Assembly: GCF_007741515.1 (NCBI RefSeq)
Contig: NZ_CP036263.1
Span: 5,009,178-5,073,177, forward strand
Reading direction: 5' to 3'
DNA length: 64,000 nt
DNA from: Adhaeretor mobilis
GTDB lineage: Bacteria; Planctomycetota; Planctomycetia; Pirellulales; Lacipirellulaceae
Shown: positions 8,281 to 16,169 of the stretch, one piece after another
Position numbering within the stretch: position 1 is the stretch's first letter
How the letters are laid out: every line of letters begins with the position of its first letter
The notes under the pieces: model-generated
The model's database searches: none
What the model was told of the DNA's origin: nothing
Seen by the model: only the letters and a program-made list of their open reading frames with translations
Program-made: the position numbers and the translations under genes

Positions 8281-9768
8281 ATGTCCGCACTTTCTCACCT
8301 TTACCCCGCCGCCAGACTCCCGTTCGCCCGCTTAGCGTTGAAATGCGGTTTCAAAATTACAGCCGCCTTGACGGTCGTGACATTGCTCATTTCCGCTAGC
8401 TTTGCCGCAGAGAAGCCCAACCTAGTGATCATCTTCGCGGACGACCTGGGCTACAACGACCTCGGGTGCTTCGGCGCCGACGAGATCAAGACCCCTGCGA
8501 TCGATCGCATGGCGAAAGAAGGCCGGCGCTTTACCAACTTCTACGTGGCCGCACCCACATGCACGCCTTCGCGTGCCGCGTTACTCACGGGCTGTTACCC
8601 GGTGCGATCTGGGATCGACGACGATGTTGCCGTGACCGCAAGCGGTTGGCGATCACCGAGCCGGGTGGTTCATCCCAACGCACCCTTCGGCCTCGCGCAG
8701 GCAGAGGTGACGGTGGCTGAGGTGCTTAAGCAAGCGGGCTACCAGACGGGCATGGTCGGCAAGTGGCACCTGGGCGACGCGGAGCAATTCAACCCCGTTC
8801 ATCAAGGGTTCGACGAATACTTCGGCGTACCTTACAGCAACGACATGAATCCGTATTACTATCTTCGCGGCACAGAGCGACTGGACGAGGAACTCGAGCG
8901 AGATCAGCAGGTAAGGCGTTTTACGGAGGAGTCACTCAGCTTTATTAAGGAGCACAAAGACGGGCCCTTTTTCCTCTACGTTGCCCACGCCATGCCCCAC
9001 ACGCCGCTGGCCGCTTCAGAACAATTTCGCGATAAATCCGAACGTGGTTTGTACGGCGATGCGGTTGCTGAAGTCGATTGGAGCACGGGAGAAATACTGC
9101 AAACACTGCGTGACCTGAACCTCGACAAGAACACGCTAGTCATCTTCACCTCTGACAATGGTCCGTGGTTGTCTCAGGCAGAGCACGGCGGAAGTGCCTT
9201 CCCGTTTCGTGCCGGCAAAGGCACGACATACGAAGGTGGTATGCGAGTTCCCTGCGTCGTGTGGCAGCCAGGGACAGTGCCTGAAGGAACCGAGTGCAAC
9301 GAGCTGGCTACCGCTCTGGATGTGATGCCCACGTTCGCCCATTTGGCAGGCGCAGAGCCGCCCAGCGACCGTGTGATTGATGGTCACAATATTACGCCGT
9401 TGCTCATGGACGAACCAGGTGCCAAGACCCCCTACGAGTATTTCTACTACTACTTCGGTAACGAACTGCACGCAGTGCGCAGCGGTCGCTGGAAGCTGCG
9501 AACGAAGAACAAGATGATCAACGAGAATGTCTACTCCTATCGCGGTGCCAAGGTGAAAGACGTGCCGATTCCTCACGCTCTTTATGATTTACAACGTGAT
9601 CCCGCCGAACAGAAATCGGTCTTCAAAAACCACCCTGAAATCGTCGAACGATTGCAGGCCGCGCTCGATAGAGCTAGGGAAGATATGGGCGATGCGCTCA
9701 CGGGGGTAGAGCCTACCAACGTTCGCCCGGTGGGCAAGATTGCCAGTGCCCCAGCGATACCGAAGTAG
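8281..9768 (+). CDS. Secreted type I sulfatase (formylglycine-dependent)
   Basis: 495 residues. The catalytic signature CTPSRAALLTG puts the cysteine to be converted to formylglycine at about residue 94. The N-terminal metal-binding block is VIIFADDLGYNDLGCFG. GKWHLGD, PFFLYVAHAMPHTPL and IFTSDNGPW complete the alkaline-phosphatase-fold sulfatase core with its calcium ligands. A signal peptide (TAALTVVTLLISASFAA) precedes the domain, so it acts outside the cytoplasm on a sulfated carbohydrate or similar ester; the substrate cannot be read from the sequence. A good ribosome binding site, GAAGGA, supports the start. The stop is 8 bases from that of the convergent PEP-CTERM gene. No maturase (FGE) gene is in the window. 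Confidence 0.95.
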   Translation: MSALSHLYPAARLPFARLALKCGFKITAALTVVTLLISASFAAEKPNLVIIFADDLGYNDLGCFGADEIKTPAIDRMAKEGRRFTNFYVAAPTCTPSRAALLTGCYPVRSGIDDDVAVTASGWRSPSRVVHPNAPFGLAQAEVTVAEVLKQAGYQTGMVGKWHLGDAEQFNPVHQGFDEYFGVPYSNDMNPYYYLRGTERLDEELERDQQVRRFTEESLSFIKEHKDGPFFLYVAHAMPHTPLAASEQFRDKSERGLYGDAVAEVDWSTGEILQTLRDLNLDKNTLVIFTSDNGPWLSQAEHGGSAFPFRAGKGTTYEGGMRVPCVVWQPGTVPEGTECNELATALDVMPTFAHLAGAEPPSDRVIDGHNITPLLMDEPGAKTPYEYFYYYFGNELHAVRSGRWKLRTKNKMINENVYSYRGAKVKDVPIPHALYDLQRDPAEQKSVFKNHPEIVERLQAALDRAREDMGDALTGVEPTNVRPVGKIASAPAIPK

Positions 9769-9777
9769 TCGCTCTAG

Positions 9778-11175
9778 TTAAGCTTCCACAGCTTTGGGCT
9801 CGTACTGGTCACGGCGAGGTAGCCGCTGGCGATGGTTTCCTGCACGTCGGCTTCGGTGCGGCACACGGCGACTGGCAAGTCCGGTAATTGCGAGCACCAG
9901 CAGGCTACTAGAGGCTGGTTCGGGAACTGCGAAACTATTGGCGGCAGCTAAGCTGCTTGCATCGTAAGCTGCATGCCAGGCGGCTAGGTCCTGAGCATCG
10001 ACCTCGCCGTTGCCATCGGCATCTCCTTGGGCGGTGGTAGCTGATGGCGTGTTGAAACCGCGTTGCCATACAAGCAAGTCGATACCGTCGACTTCACCAT
10101 CGTTATTGAAGTCAGCATCAATTATAGGAGAAATGTACTCCACGTCACCGGTAGTTAGAAACGCCGGATTGCCCGCGATGTGATAGCTAAAGCTCAAATC
10201 CTCCTGAACGCCCGCTTTATCGAAATCAAAAGCGTTGCCCAGTGGGATTGAGGTTCCATCTGCAATCGTGCTATCAGCCGTGAGATACGACTCGATCAGC
10301 TGGTGCGTGCCAACCCCGCCCGCTTCCTCCCAGCCATTGCCATTACCGGGTGCTCCGTTGCCTTCGTAGTCGCTGTCTTGCAAGCTATTCCAGGCAACTG
10401 CGTCCAGAGAGCTGGATGCACTGGTGATTTCATAGGAGTCGATCGCAAAGCTCTGGCCTGAAGTATTTTGGAGCGTTACTTTTCCAGTCGTGGTGCTAAC
10501 AACGAGCTTGAGCTTGGCAGCCGATGCCCCAGTTTCGCCAAAGCTAAGGTTGTCGATCGCGGATCGCACTCGATTCGCTCCGCCGTCATCGAATTTCAAA
10601 CGATAGTCTTCGCCCAGCGTGCCGATGAAGTCAAAACTCACCGTATCCATATTGCCTGCGCTCAGTAGCCCAGTTGACCTCGTCTCGACGACCGACATGT
10701 CCGAGAGGCGAATCAAGTCGATCGTCCACCCGTAGGGCGCTTCGCTTTGGTCGGTGGCGTTGCCGATCTGGAACGAATGGAGTTCCAACGCAACCGTGGA
10801 GCCCACCGTAAATTCGATCGTTGGGTCAGCCGGGGGCTGACCGTTGGACTGGGCGCTGGCATCCACATCGAGCTGAGCAACAGGCACGTCGAAGCCCGCG
10901 CCGCCAAACGTACCGGAACTGTGAAACTCCCAGACATTTGAACCGGTTGATCCAGCGGGAGCCCATGTCAAGCCGATGTTGGGTGTCGCACCGGTGCCGT
11001 CGGTCGTCACGAAGCCGGGACTATCGCCCGTAACATTGCTGCCGAAAAACTCTCCGATGTCTGAGTTACTGCCGGGCGAAGGGCTTACCGCGAAGTTAAT
11101 GGTTGTGGCAGGAGCCTGTCCTGAAGAATCGACCAGAGCGATCAGGGCTGCCAATGCGAGGTAAAGAACTTTCAT
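9778..11175 (-). CDS. PEP-CTERM / dockerin-like surface protein with a captured C-terminus
   Basis: 465 residues from the start at 11175 (ribosome binding site AAGGG). After a signal peptide (VLYLALAALIALVDSSGQAPA) comes a jelly-roll-like region, then a second all-beta region, then two dockerin-like loops (DADFNNDGEVDGIDLLVWQ and GDADGNGEVDAQDLAAW) and the PEP-CTERM signal VPEPASSSLLVLAITGLASRR. Such proteins normally end at this RR. Here the frame continues for 27 residues of very basic, unrelated sequence (from VPHRSRRAGNHRQ). That extension is encoded by bases 9786-9865, a near-perfect copy (79/80) of the 3' end of the glpP-like gene at 12746-12825 read in another frame. Whether the tail still sorts correctly is unknown. 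No enzyme motif is seen. Confidence 0.85.
   Translation of the reverse strand: MKVLYLALAALIALVDSSGQAPATTINFAVSPSPGSNSDIGEFFGSNVTGDSPGFVTTDGTGATPNIGLTWAPAGSTGSNVWEFHSSGTFGGAGFDVPVAQLDVDASAQSNGQPPADPTIEFTVGSTVALELHSFQIGNATDQSEAPYGWTIDLIRLSDMSVVETRSTGLLSAGNMDTVSFDFIGTLGEDYRLKFDDGGANRVRSAIDNLSFGETGASAAKLKLVVSTTTGKVTLQNTSGQSFAIDSYEITSASSSLDAVAWNSLQDSDYEGNGAPGNGNGWEEAGGVGTHQLIESYLTADSTIADGTSIPLGNAFDFDKAGVQEDLSFSYHIAGNPAFLTTGDVEYISPIIDADFNNDGEVDGIDLLVWQRGFNTPSATTAQGDADGNGEVDAQDLAAWHAAYDASSLAAANSFAVPEPASSSLLVLAITGLASRRVPHRSRRAGNHRQRLPRRDQYEPKAVEA
9786..9865. repeat. 80-bp direct repeat, copy 1 (duplicate of the glpP 3' end)
   Basis: Bases 9786-9865 match 12746-12825 at 79 of 80 positions by direct comparison (the difference is C at 9801 versus A at 12761). 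Both are in the same orientation and 2960 bases apart. Copy 2 lies in the coding 3' end of the glpP-like gene. Copy 1 lies in the 3' end of a PEP-CTERM gene in a different reading frame. Confidence 0.95.
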
Positions 11176-11322
11176 GATACCCTTGCGACGAGTCTTAGAT
11201 GTTTTTGACAGGTTCAACTTATCACTGCCAGCTCGCCACCACTGGATCTCCAAGGCGAACGTGGAGGCAATAAAGCAAGCTCTTGATAAGCGTCGTGAAT
11301 GAACAAAGCGACCGTAGAACAC

Positions 11323-12492
11323 TCAGCCGCGGCGGTAAGAGCAGTTGAGGCGGTTCTTTGGTATCCGCAGTGAGAGTCTAGACATTGATGCCGAGTTGCG
11401 ATGCGTCATCCCGAGTGTTAGAAGTCCCAGCAAGGTTAAGGAAACGGAACTCGGCTCCGGGATGGCTAACAGCGACTGAAAAGCCCCTATTCCGTTTGCT
11501 TGCTCGTACAAGAACTTGAATTGAATAAAGTCCGTCAAGTCGTTGTCAAAGTCGAAATCTAAGTCGCCCAGAGCGTGTGCTTGTGAATAGCTCAACCCGG
11601 TGAAATCTGCGCCTCGTCCCGCATTGTAAACGAGCCAATCGGAAACGTCCAAAGTGCCATCCTCATTCAAGTCTGCCCATTCCGATGTATAGGTGACGAT
11701 CTCATAGAGTATTTCAGGCCGATTGGTAGTAATGCCATCGACTCCGTAGTCGATTAATTGTCGCATGCGGCTCACATCGTCGACGGTGTAGACCACGAGC
11801 TCTAAATCGTTCGCGTGGACTAAGTCCACCGTCGCCTGACTAATCAAGTTGTGCGACCAGTCCAGGAAGTCGGCCCCCTGGGATTTCACGGTATCGATCA
11901 CCGTTTGATCGATCGTGCCAGCCCCCAACGCACCGAGATTGTAAGTAGGGTCTAGAGCGTTTAAGTCGTTCAGGAAACTCCAGCTGAAGGAAATAACCCG
12001 AAACTCGGTAGTTCCGATCCCAATTTGTACGAACTCGTTGTGATAATTTACTGCAGATCCTGCCTTCCTCTCGACCACGGGTTCAACTTCCGAGGTGACG
12101 GACTCACTAATAGCTTCCGCTAGCGTTGGCACCGGCTCTCCTGCATACGCAGGAGAAAACCAGGACCCCGCATCTAATGCCTGCAGTTCTGCTAGAGTCT
12201 TCCCAGCAACTAAACCCGTGCCATTGGTCGTACGATCAACCGTGCTGTCGTGCATGAGGACCAGCTTTCCATCGGCCGAAACCCGCACGTCGAACTCCGC
12301 TAGATCTGCCTTGGCGGCCGACGATTCGATGGCAGCGAGAGTGTTTTCAGGTGCGCTCGTCGAATCGCCACGATGGGCTAATACCAGCGTTCTGCCCCCC
12401 GCTGAAGGCATCCCTGCAACGTATGCGAGTGTAACCACAGCCAAGCAGAAAAAATGTTCTCGATAGCGATTTTCGGTATGCAACTGAACCAC
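11323..12492 (-). CDS. Glycerophosphodiester phosphodiesterase with dockerin-like repeat and PEP-CTERM anchor
   Basis: 389 residues from a GTG start at 12492. The N-terminal signal peptide is followed by a full GDPD domain: LVLAHRGDSTSAPENTLAAI, EFDVRVSADGKLVLMHDSTV plus DRTTNGTG (both catalytic His and acidic metal ligands present), and the C-terminal VDGITTNRP. Then come a dockerin-like segment (DLNEDGTLDVSDWLVYNAG, and DLDFDFDNDLTDFIQF) and the PEP-CTERM signal IPEPSSVSLTLLGLLTLGM with an unusually long basic tail of about 25 residues. It is predicted to be a surface-attached enzyme releasing glycerol 3-phosphate from phospholipid head groups, which fits its place between glpP and other glp genes. 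Paralogous in function to the GDPD at 1747-2652, which lacks the anchor. Confidence 0.9.
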   Translation of the reverse strand: MVQLHTENRYREHFFCLAVVTLAYVAGMPSAGGRTLVLAHRGDSTSAPENTLAAIESSAAKADLAEFDVRVSADGKLVLMHDSTVDRTTNGTGLVAGKTLAELQALDAGSWFSPAYAGEPVPTLAEAISESVTSEVEPVVERKAGSAVNYHNEFVQIGIGTTEFRVISFSWSFLNDLNALDPTYNLGALGAGTIDQTVIDTVKSQGADFLDWSHNLISQATVDLVHANDLELVVYTVDDVSRMRQLIDYGVDGITTNRPEILYEIVTYTSEWADLNEDGTLDVSDWLVYNAGRGADFTGLSYSQAHALGDLDFDFDNDLTDFIQFKFLYEQANGIGAFQSLLAIPEPSSVSLTLLGLLTLGMTHRNSASMSRLSLRIPKNRLNCSYRRG

Positions 12493-12730
12493 CCCTACTG
12501 AGCCTAAGGTTTGATAGAACTAAGGTTATGGAAATTGTTTCATCTAAGAGTGTAGATAGACGAGTATTGGTGTCGCCCCTCATAAATTGGATCCACAGGT
12601 CGGCGCTGTTGGCAGATCAAGGCGGCTCGGATTTTGTTCGGTTTCCTATGGCAGTTCGTAGTTCACCCGCCAGTTGCTGACTCGCACTTACGACCGCTGG
12701 CAACCAAGGCCTCGCCAGTTCTGCGCGCTT

Positions 12731-13312
12731 CTACACATTTATTTCCCACAGCTTTGGGCTAGTACTGGTCACGGCGAGGTAGCCGCTGGCGATGGTTTCC
12801 TGCACGTCGGCTTCGGTGCGGCACAAACCGCCGGCGATGTGTGGGATGCGCGACTTTTTCATATCCGCGGCAACCTTCACCGCGGCAGCCGCGGGTAAGC
12901 ACTCCACCACATCGGGCTTTGCCGAGCCGGCAACTTTTAAGCCCCGCTCTAGCGCGCGACTGTCGGAGAGGAAGGTGCGCAAGATAGAAAGCATTCCTAA
13001 TCGCTTGGCAGCGCGGGTGAGGTGCTGATGCACGGTCACGACGCCATCTATCTTACCAAGACCCGCGAGGTATTCGAGCCCCGCATCGTTGTTCTCTAGG
13101 CCAGGAATCAGGTCGATGTGCACGAGCAGGCGCAAGTGATCTAGCGGCGGTTGCTCGAGTGATTCGAGTACCTTGGGGAGCTCGCTGATCGAAGCACCTT
13201 GCAAGATCACACAGCTTGCTTTGCACAGGGCGTCATTACCACAGGGGACTTCTGAAAACACAGGGATGACTGGCTTAGAGAAACAACGGTCGATTTGGCT
13301 AAAAGTGGGCAT
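12731..13312 (-). CDS. glpP: Glycerol-3-phosphate-responsive antiterminator (GlpP family)
   Basis: 193 residues, the normal length of the G3P_antiterm family. In Firmicutes GlpP binds glycerol 3-phosphate and prevents termination in the leader of glpD. Visible family features: KPVIPVFSEV at the N-terminus, a phosphate-binding TIM-barrel arrangement with LLVHIDLIPGLENNDAGLEYL, GVVTVHQHLTRAAKRLGMLSI with QRxF-like LRTFLSDSRALERG, DVVECLPAAA, and IPHIAGGLCRTEADVQETIASG followed by AVTSTSPKLW. It is divergent from glpD (13652), whose leader contains a strong terminator at 13582-13614. No obvious ribosome binding site precedes the ATG. Its last 80 coding bases exist as a second copy at 9786-9865. 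Confidence 0.92.
   Translation of the reverse strand: MPTFSQIDRCFSKPVIPVFSEVPCGNDALCKASCVILQGASISELPKVLESLEQPPLDHLRLLVHIDLIPGLENNDAGLEYLAGLGKIDGVVTVHQHLTRAAKRLGMLSILRTFLSDSRALERGLKVAGSAKPDVVECLPAAAAVKVAADMKKSRIPHIAGGLCRTEADVQETIASGYLAVTSTSPKLWEINV
12746..12825. repeat. 80-bp direct repeat, copy 2 (in the glpP 3' end)
   Basis: Partner of 9786-9865 with 79/80 identity in direct orientation. This copy is in the natural coding frame of the antiterminator gene and is therefore likely the source. Confidence 0.95.
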
Positions 13313-13581
13313 AAGCGTCTAAAGTGTCGCGACGAATGACGGGAAAAATTGCGTAACAATAAGTCGAATGTGAGGGAATAGTGTTTGTTACAAGCGGTTT
13401 AGGACTCGGGAAATGGGCGATTGTGGAATCATGCCTAATAACCATTCCGTTGACAGCCTAGCAATCACGAGTACACTCGACGAGTAGAAGAACAAAATAA
13501 AATCCAGCTCTAACGGCGTGTCGTGTCAAAACTTCCACTGCCGGCTAGTGCACTCAAGTGGCCTAGAGAATAATCGAGAAA
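13313..13581. other. Divergent promoter region between glpP and glpD
   Basis: About 270 non-coding bases that should hold both promoters and the untranslated leader of glpD. I do not see a consensus -35/-10 pair that I would call with confidence. The right end runs into the leader terminator. Confidence 0.5.
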
Positions 13582-13614
13582 GGCCCCGCGGTGTTCCGCG
13601 GGGTCTTTCTTTTT
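13582..13614 (+). terminator. Leader terminator upstream of glpD, candidate GlpP target
   Basis: A 10-bp GC-rich stem (13582-13591 and 13596-13605, one G-U pair) with loop TGTT, followed by TTTCTTTTT: a strong plus-strand intrinsic terminator. It lies 38 bases upstream of the glpD start, with no gene upstream on that strand. It is therefore positioned as a leader attenuator. With a GlpP-type antiterminator encoded next door, conditional read-through in the presence of glycerol 3-phosphate is the natural reading (inference from the Bacillus glpD system). Confidence 0.85.
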
Positions 13615-13651
13615 GCGCCATGGTAAAGGGACGACGAAGGACATCGCGTCT

Positions 13652-15217
13652 ATGAAAAGCAACAACCCTACCAATATCGATAGCGATCGGCCGCTTGATA
13701 GCGAGGTGATCGATCTCCTGGTCGTCGGCGGAGGAATCGTCGGCGCAGGCGTTGCGAGAGACGGTGCGCTTCGCGGACTGAAGACGAAACTCATCGACCA
13801 AAACGACTTTGCCTCTGGCACTAGCAGCAAGTCGAGCAGGCTGCTCCATGGAGGCATTCGCTACCTCGCCCAAATGAAAATTGGCTTAGTTCGCGAAGCA
13901 AGTCGCGAGAAGACCGTCATCAATCGCATTGCGCCACATCTCTCCGATCCGTTGGCTTTTGTCTTCCCTACCCGACGGAAGTCTCCCTGGTCTTACTGGA
14001 AACTCTCCCTGGGGGTGAAACTTTACGACTGGCTGTGTGGCGGGAAAAACCTGGGCAAGAGCCGCTCACTGAATGTCGCCTCTACGCTCAAGTTGTTACC
14101 TAATCTCGATCAGCAAAACCTGACTGGCTCTGTCCGCTACTACGACGGACTAACCAACGATGCGCGTTTGGTGCTCGACACACTGCGCTCTGCCGCGGCC
14201 AGTGGTGCTGAGATTGCAAACTACACGCGCTTCGTTGATGCCTCTTACGAAAATGACCTTTGGACGTGTCAAATCCAAGAACAACATTCTGACGGGACGA
14301 GTAGCTCTGGCGAAATCAGGGCAAGATGTGTGGTCAATGCGACGGGCCCCTGGTCGCACCGGCTACCCAATTCAGAAACTTCTTTACGACTCACCAAGGG
14401 AGTTCACCTCGTCATCGACAAGACGAAACTACCCGTGCCCGATGCCGTCGTTGTTGCCGAGGGAGAGCGTATTCTGTTCGCAATCCCTTGGGGCGAGCGG
14501 GTGATACTCGGTACGACCGACACCGACTACGATGGGCCTATCGGTGCCCCGACTTGCACAACAGAAGATCAGCAGTACGTATTGGATGCGATCAACCGAG
14601 CGTTTCCAGTAGCAAACTTGGTAGCTGCAGATGTGATTAGCACGTGGGCCGGTCTCCGGCCCTTGGTAGCCGACAAACGCGGCAACCCTTCAGATATCTC
14701 ACGCCGCCACGAAGTGGCGATGAGTCACCCCGGTTGGTGGGATGTTACCGGCGGCAAGCTCACCACGTATCGGCTAATGGGCGAAGAGACGATTGACCAG
14801 ATTCTCCAGCATTTAGAATTGGGCAAGAAAGAGTGTGCAACGGCCAGCACGCCTTTGCTCGAAGAAAAGCTGGTTGCCGCACACAGTGGCAACTTGAGTG
14901 GCATTCTGCCGCCAGAAGTTTCCGCAGAAGCAGTCCGACACTATTGCCAAGAGGAATGGGCCCAGCATCTTGATGATGTTATGATTCGCCGGACCAGTTG
15001 GCGCTATTACCACCGAGAGCACCTGAAAATTGCCGAGCAAGTCGCCCAGTGGATGGGTGAAGCACTCCATTGGGGCAGCGATCGAATCCAACAGGAGCTA
15101 AACTACTACCGCGCCGCGACTACGAACTCAACAAGCGGCCAAATAATTCCTCGGCCTCACTTTGCAGAACTCGTGAGCCAAGCAACTCAGCGAACTCATG
15201 TAGCAGTTAAACCTTAG
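13652..15217 (+). CDS. glpD: Glycerol-3-phosphate dehydrogenase (aerobic, FAD)
   Basis: Oxidises sn-glycerol 3-phosphate to dihydroxyacetone phosphate and passes electrons to quinone at the membrane. 521 residues. The FAD-binding Rossmann motif DLLVVGGGIVGAGVARDGAL is near the N-terminus. It is followed by FASGTSSKSSRLLHGGIRYL, which is the GlpD family signature, RCVVNATGPW, ILGTTDTDYDGP, STWAGLRPL and VTGGKLTTYR, then the C-terminal DAO_C-type helical domain. I start at 13652 (AAGGAC upstream); the in-frame start at 13613 would lie inside the terminator T-tract. glpF follows 46 bases downstream, so glpD-glpF is a probable operon under the leader terminator. Confidence 0.96.
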   Translation: MKSNNPTNIDSDRPLDSEVIDLLVVGGGIVGAGVARDGALRGLKTKLIDQNDFASGTSSKSSRLLHGGIRYLAQMKIGLVREASREKTVINRIAPHLSDPLAFVFPTRRKSPWSYWKLSLGVKLYDWLCGGKNLGKSRSLNVASTLKLLPNLDQQNLTGSVRYYDGLTNDARLVLDTLRSAAASGAEIANYTRFVDASYENDLWTCQIQEQHSDGTSSSGEIRARCVVNATGPWSHRLPNSETSLRLTKGVHLVIDKTKLPVPDAVVVAEGERILFAIPWGERVILGTTDTDYDGPIGAPTCTTEDQQYVLDAINRAFPVANLVAADVISTWAGLRPLVADKRGNPSDISRRHEVAMSHPGWWDVTGGKLTTYRLMGEETIDQILQHLELGKKECATASTPLLEEKLVAAHSGNLSGILPPEVSAEAVRHYCQEEWAQHLDDVMIRRTSWRYYHREHLKIAEQVAQWMGEALHWGSDRIQQELNYYRAATTNSTSGQIIPRPHFAELVSQATQRTHVAVKP

Positions 15218-15263
15218 CGGGCAGCTATCAAATCACCAACCTCTTCTCGATTCTCTTCTCATC

Positions 15264-16034
15264 ATGCACCCGTATCTTGCTGAGTTCATTGGCACGCTGA
15301 TTCTCATTCTGCTTGGCAACGGTGTAGTCGCCAATGTCGTGCTCAACAAGACCAAGGGCAATGACAGCGGTTGGATTGTCATCACTTTTGGTTGGGGCAT
15401 GGGAGTGTTCGTAGCCGTGTGGTGTGTTGGCTCTGCAAGTGGCGCGCACATCAACCCGGCAGTCACCGTTGCGTTGGCCATGGTCGACAACGATTTCACT
15501 TGGGCGAGTGTGCCCGGCTACGTGATCGCGCAAATGCTCGGTGGCATTGCTGGTGGTGCCCTCGTGTATCTGGTTTATCGCGACCACTACGCCGTCACCG
15601 AAAGTGGCGATGCCAAGCTTGCCACTTTCGCAACGGCACCTGAAATTCGCAACACCACAAACAACTTCATCAGTGAAGCTATCGGAACCTTTGTCCTGGT
15701 GTTCGCCGTGTTGTTGGCTGTAGATCCATTGCTGTTTGCGGAGCTGCCTCTTTCTGGGGGCGCAGCTGCTGAAGGCGCAAAGAGCATGAAGCTGGGGCTC
15801 GGTGCGCTGGGCGCACTGCCCGTTGGGCTTTTAGTATTTTCAATCGGCCTCTCGCTGGGCGGAACAACCGGCTACGCGATCAACCCGGCGCGCGACCTGG
15901 GGCCACGGATTGCCCATGCGATCTTGCCCGTTCCCAACAAACGTGACAGCGATTGGTCCTACGCTTGGATTCCGGTTGTGGGTCCACTAGCAGGTGCAGC
16001 GCTGGCGGCGGTTCTCTATACTGCTATTGCTTAG
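15264..16034 (+). CDS. glpF: Glycerol uptake facilitator / aquaglyceroporin (MIP family)
   Basis: 256 residues, six predicted membrane segments and both pore half-helices: SGAHINPAVTVALA and GYAINPARDLGPR carry the two NPA motifs. GYAINPARDLGPR, with Asp after the second NPA-R, is characteristic of glycerol facilitators rather than strict water channels. The N-terminus YLAEFIGTLILILLGNG is typical of the family. It lets glycerol diffuse into the cell for GlpK. It follows glpD closely and is likely co-transcribed with it. Confidence 0.95.
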   Translation: MHPYLAEFIGTLILILLGNGVVANVVLNKTKGNDSGWIVITFGWGMGVFVAVWCVGSASGAHINPAVTVALAMVDNDFTWASVPGYVIAQMLGGIAGGALVYLVYRDHYAVTESGDAKLATFATAPEIRNTTNNFISEAIGTFVLVFAVLLAVDPLLFAELPLSGGAAAEGAKSMKLGLGALGALPVGLLVFSIGLSLGGTTGYAINPARDLGPRIAHAILPVPNKRDSDWSYAWIPVVGPLAGAALAAVLYTAIA

Positions 16035-16169
16035 CCGTTTCATAAGATTGGACGATGCAGGGCTAGTCTAACGAGTCGATTGCCTCACGGTGCGAGCACC
16101 GCGGCGAAATGTAAGATGACCTTGCTACACGCACTTTTGGAGCGCCCTCGTAAGGCCGAATCTCTCAGC

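Noticed and set aside
8053..8298. Minus-strand 81-codon frame in the sulfatase upstream region
   Set aside because: No ribosome binding site, no recognisable family, and it overlaps the sulfatase start region.
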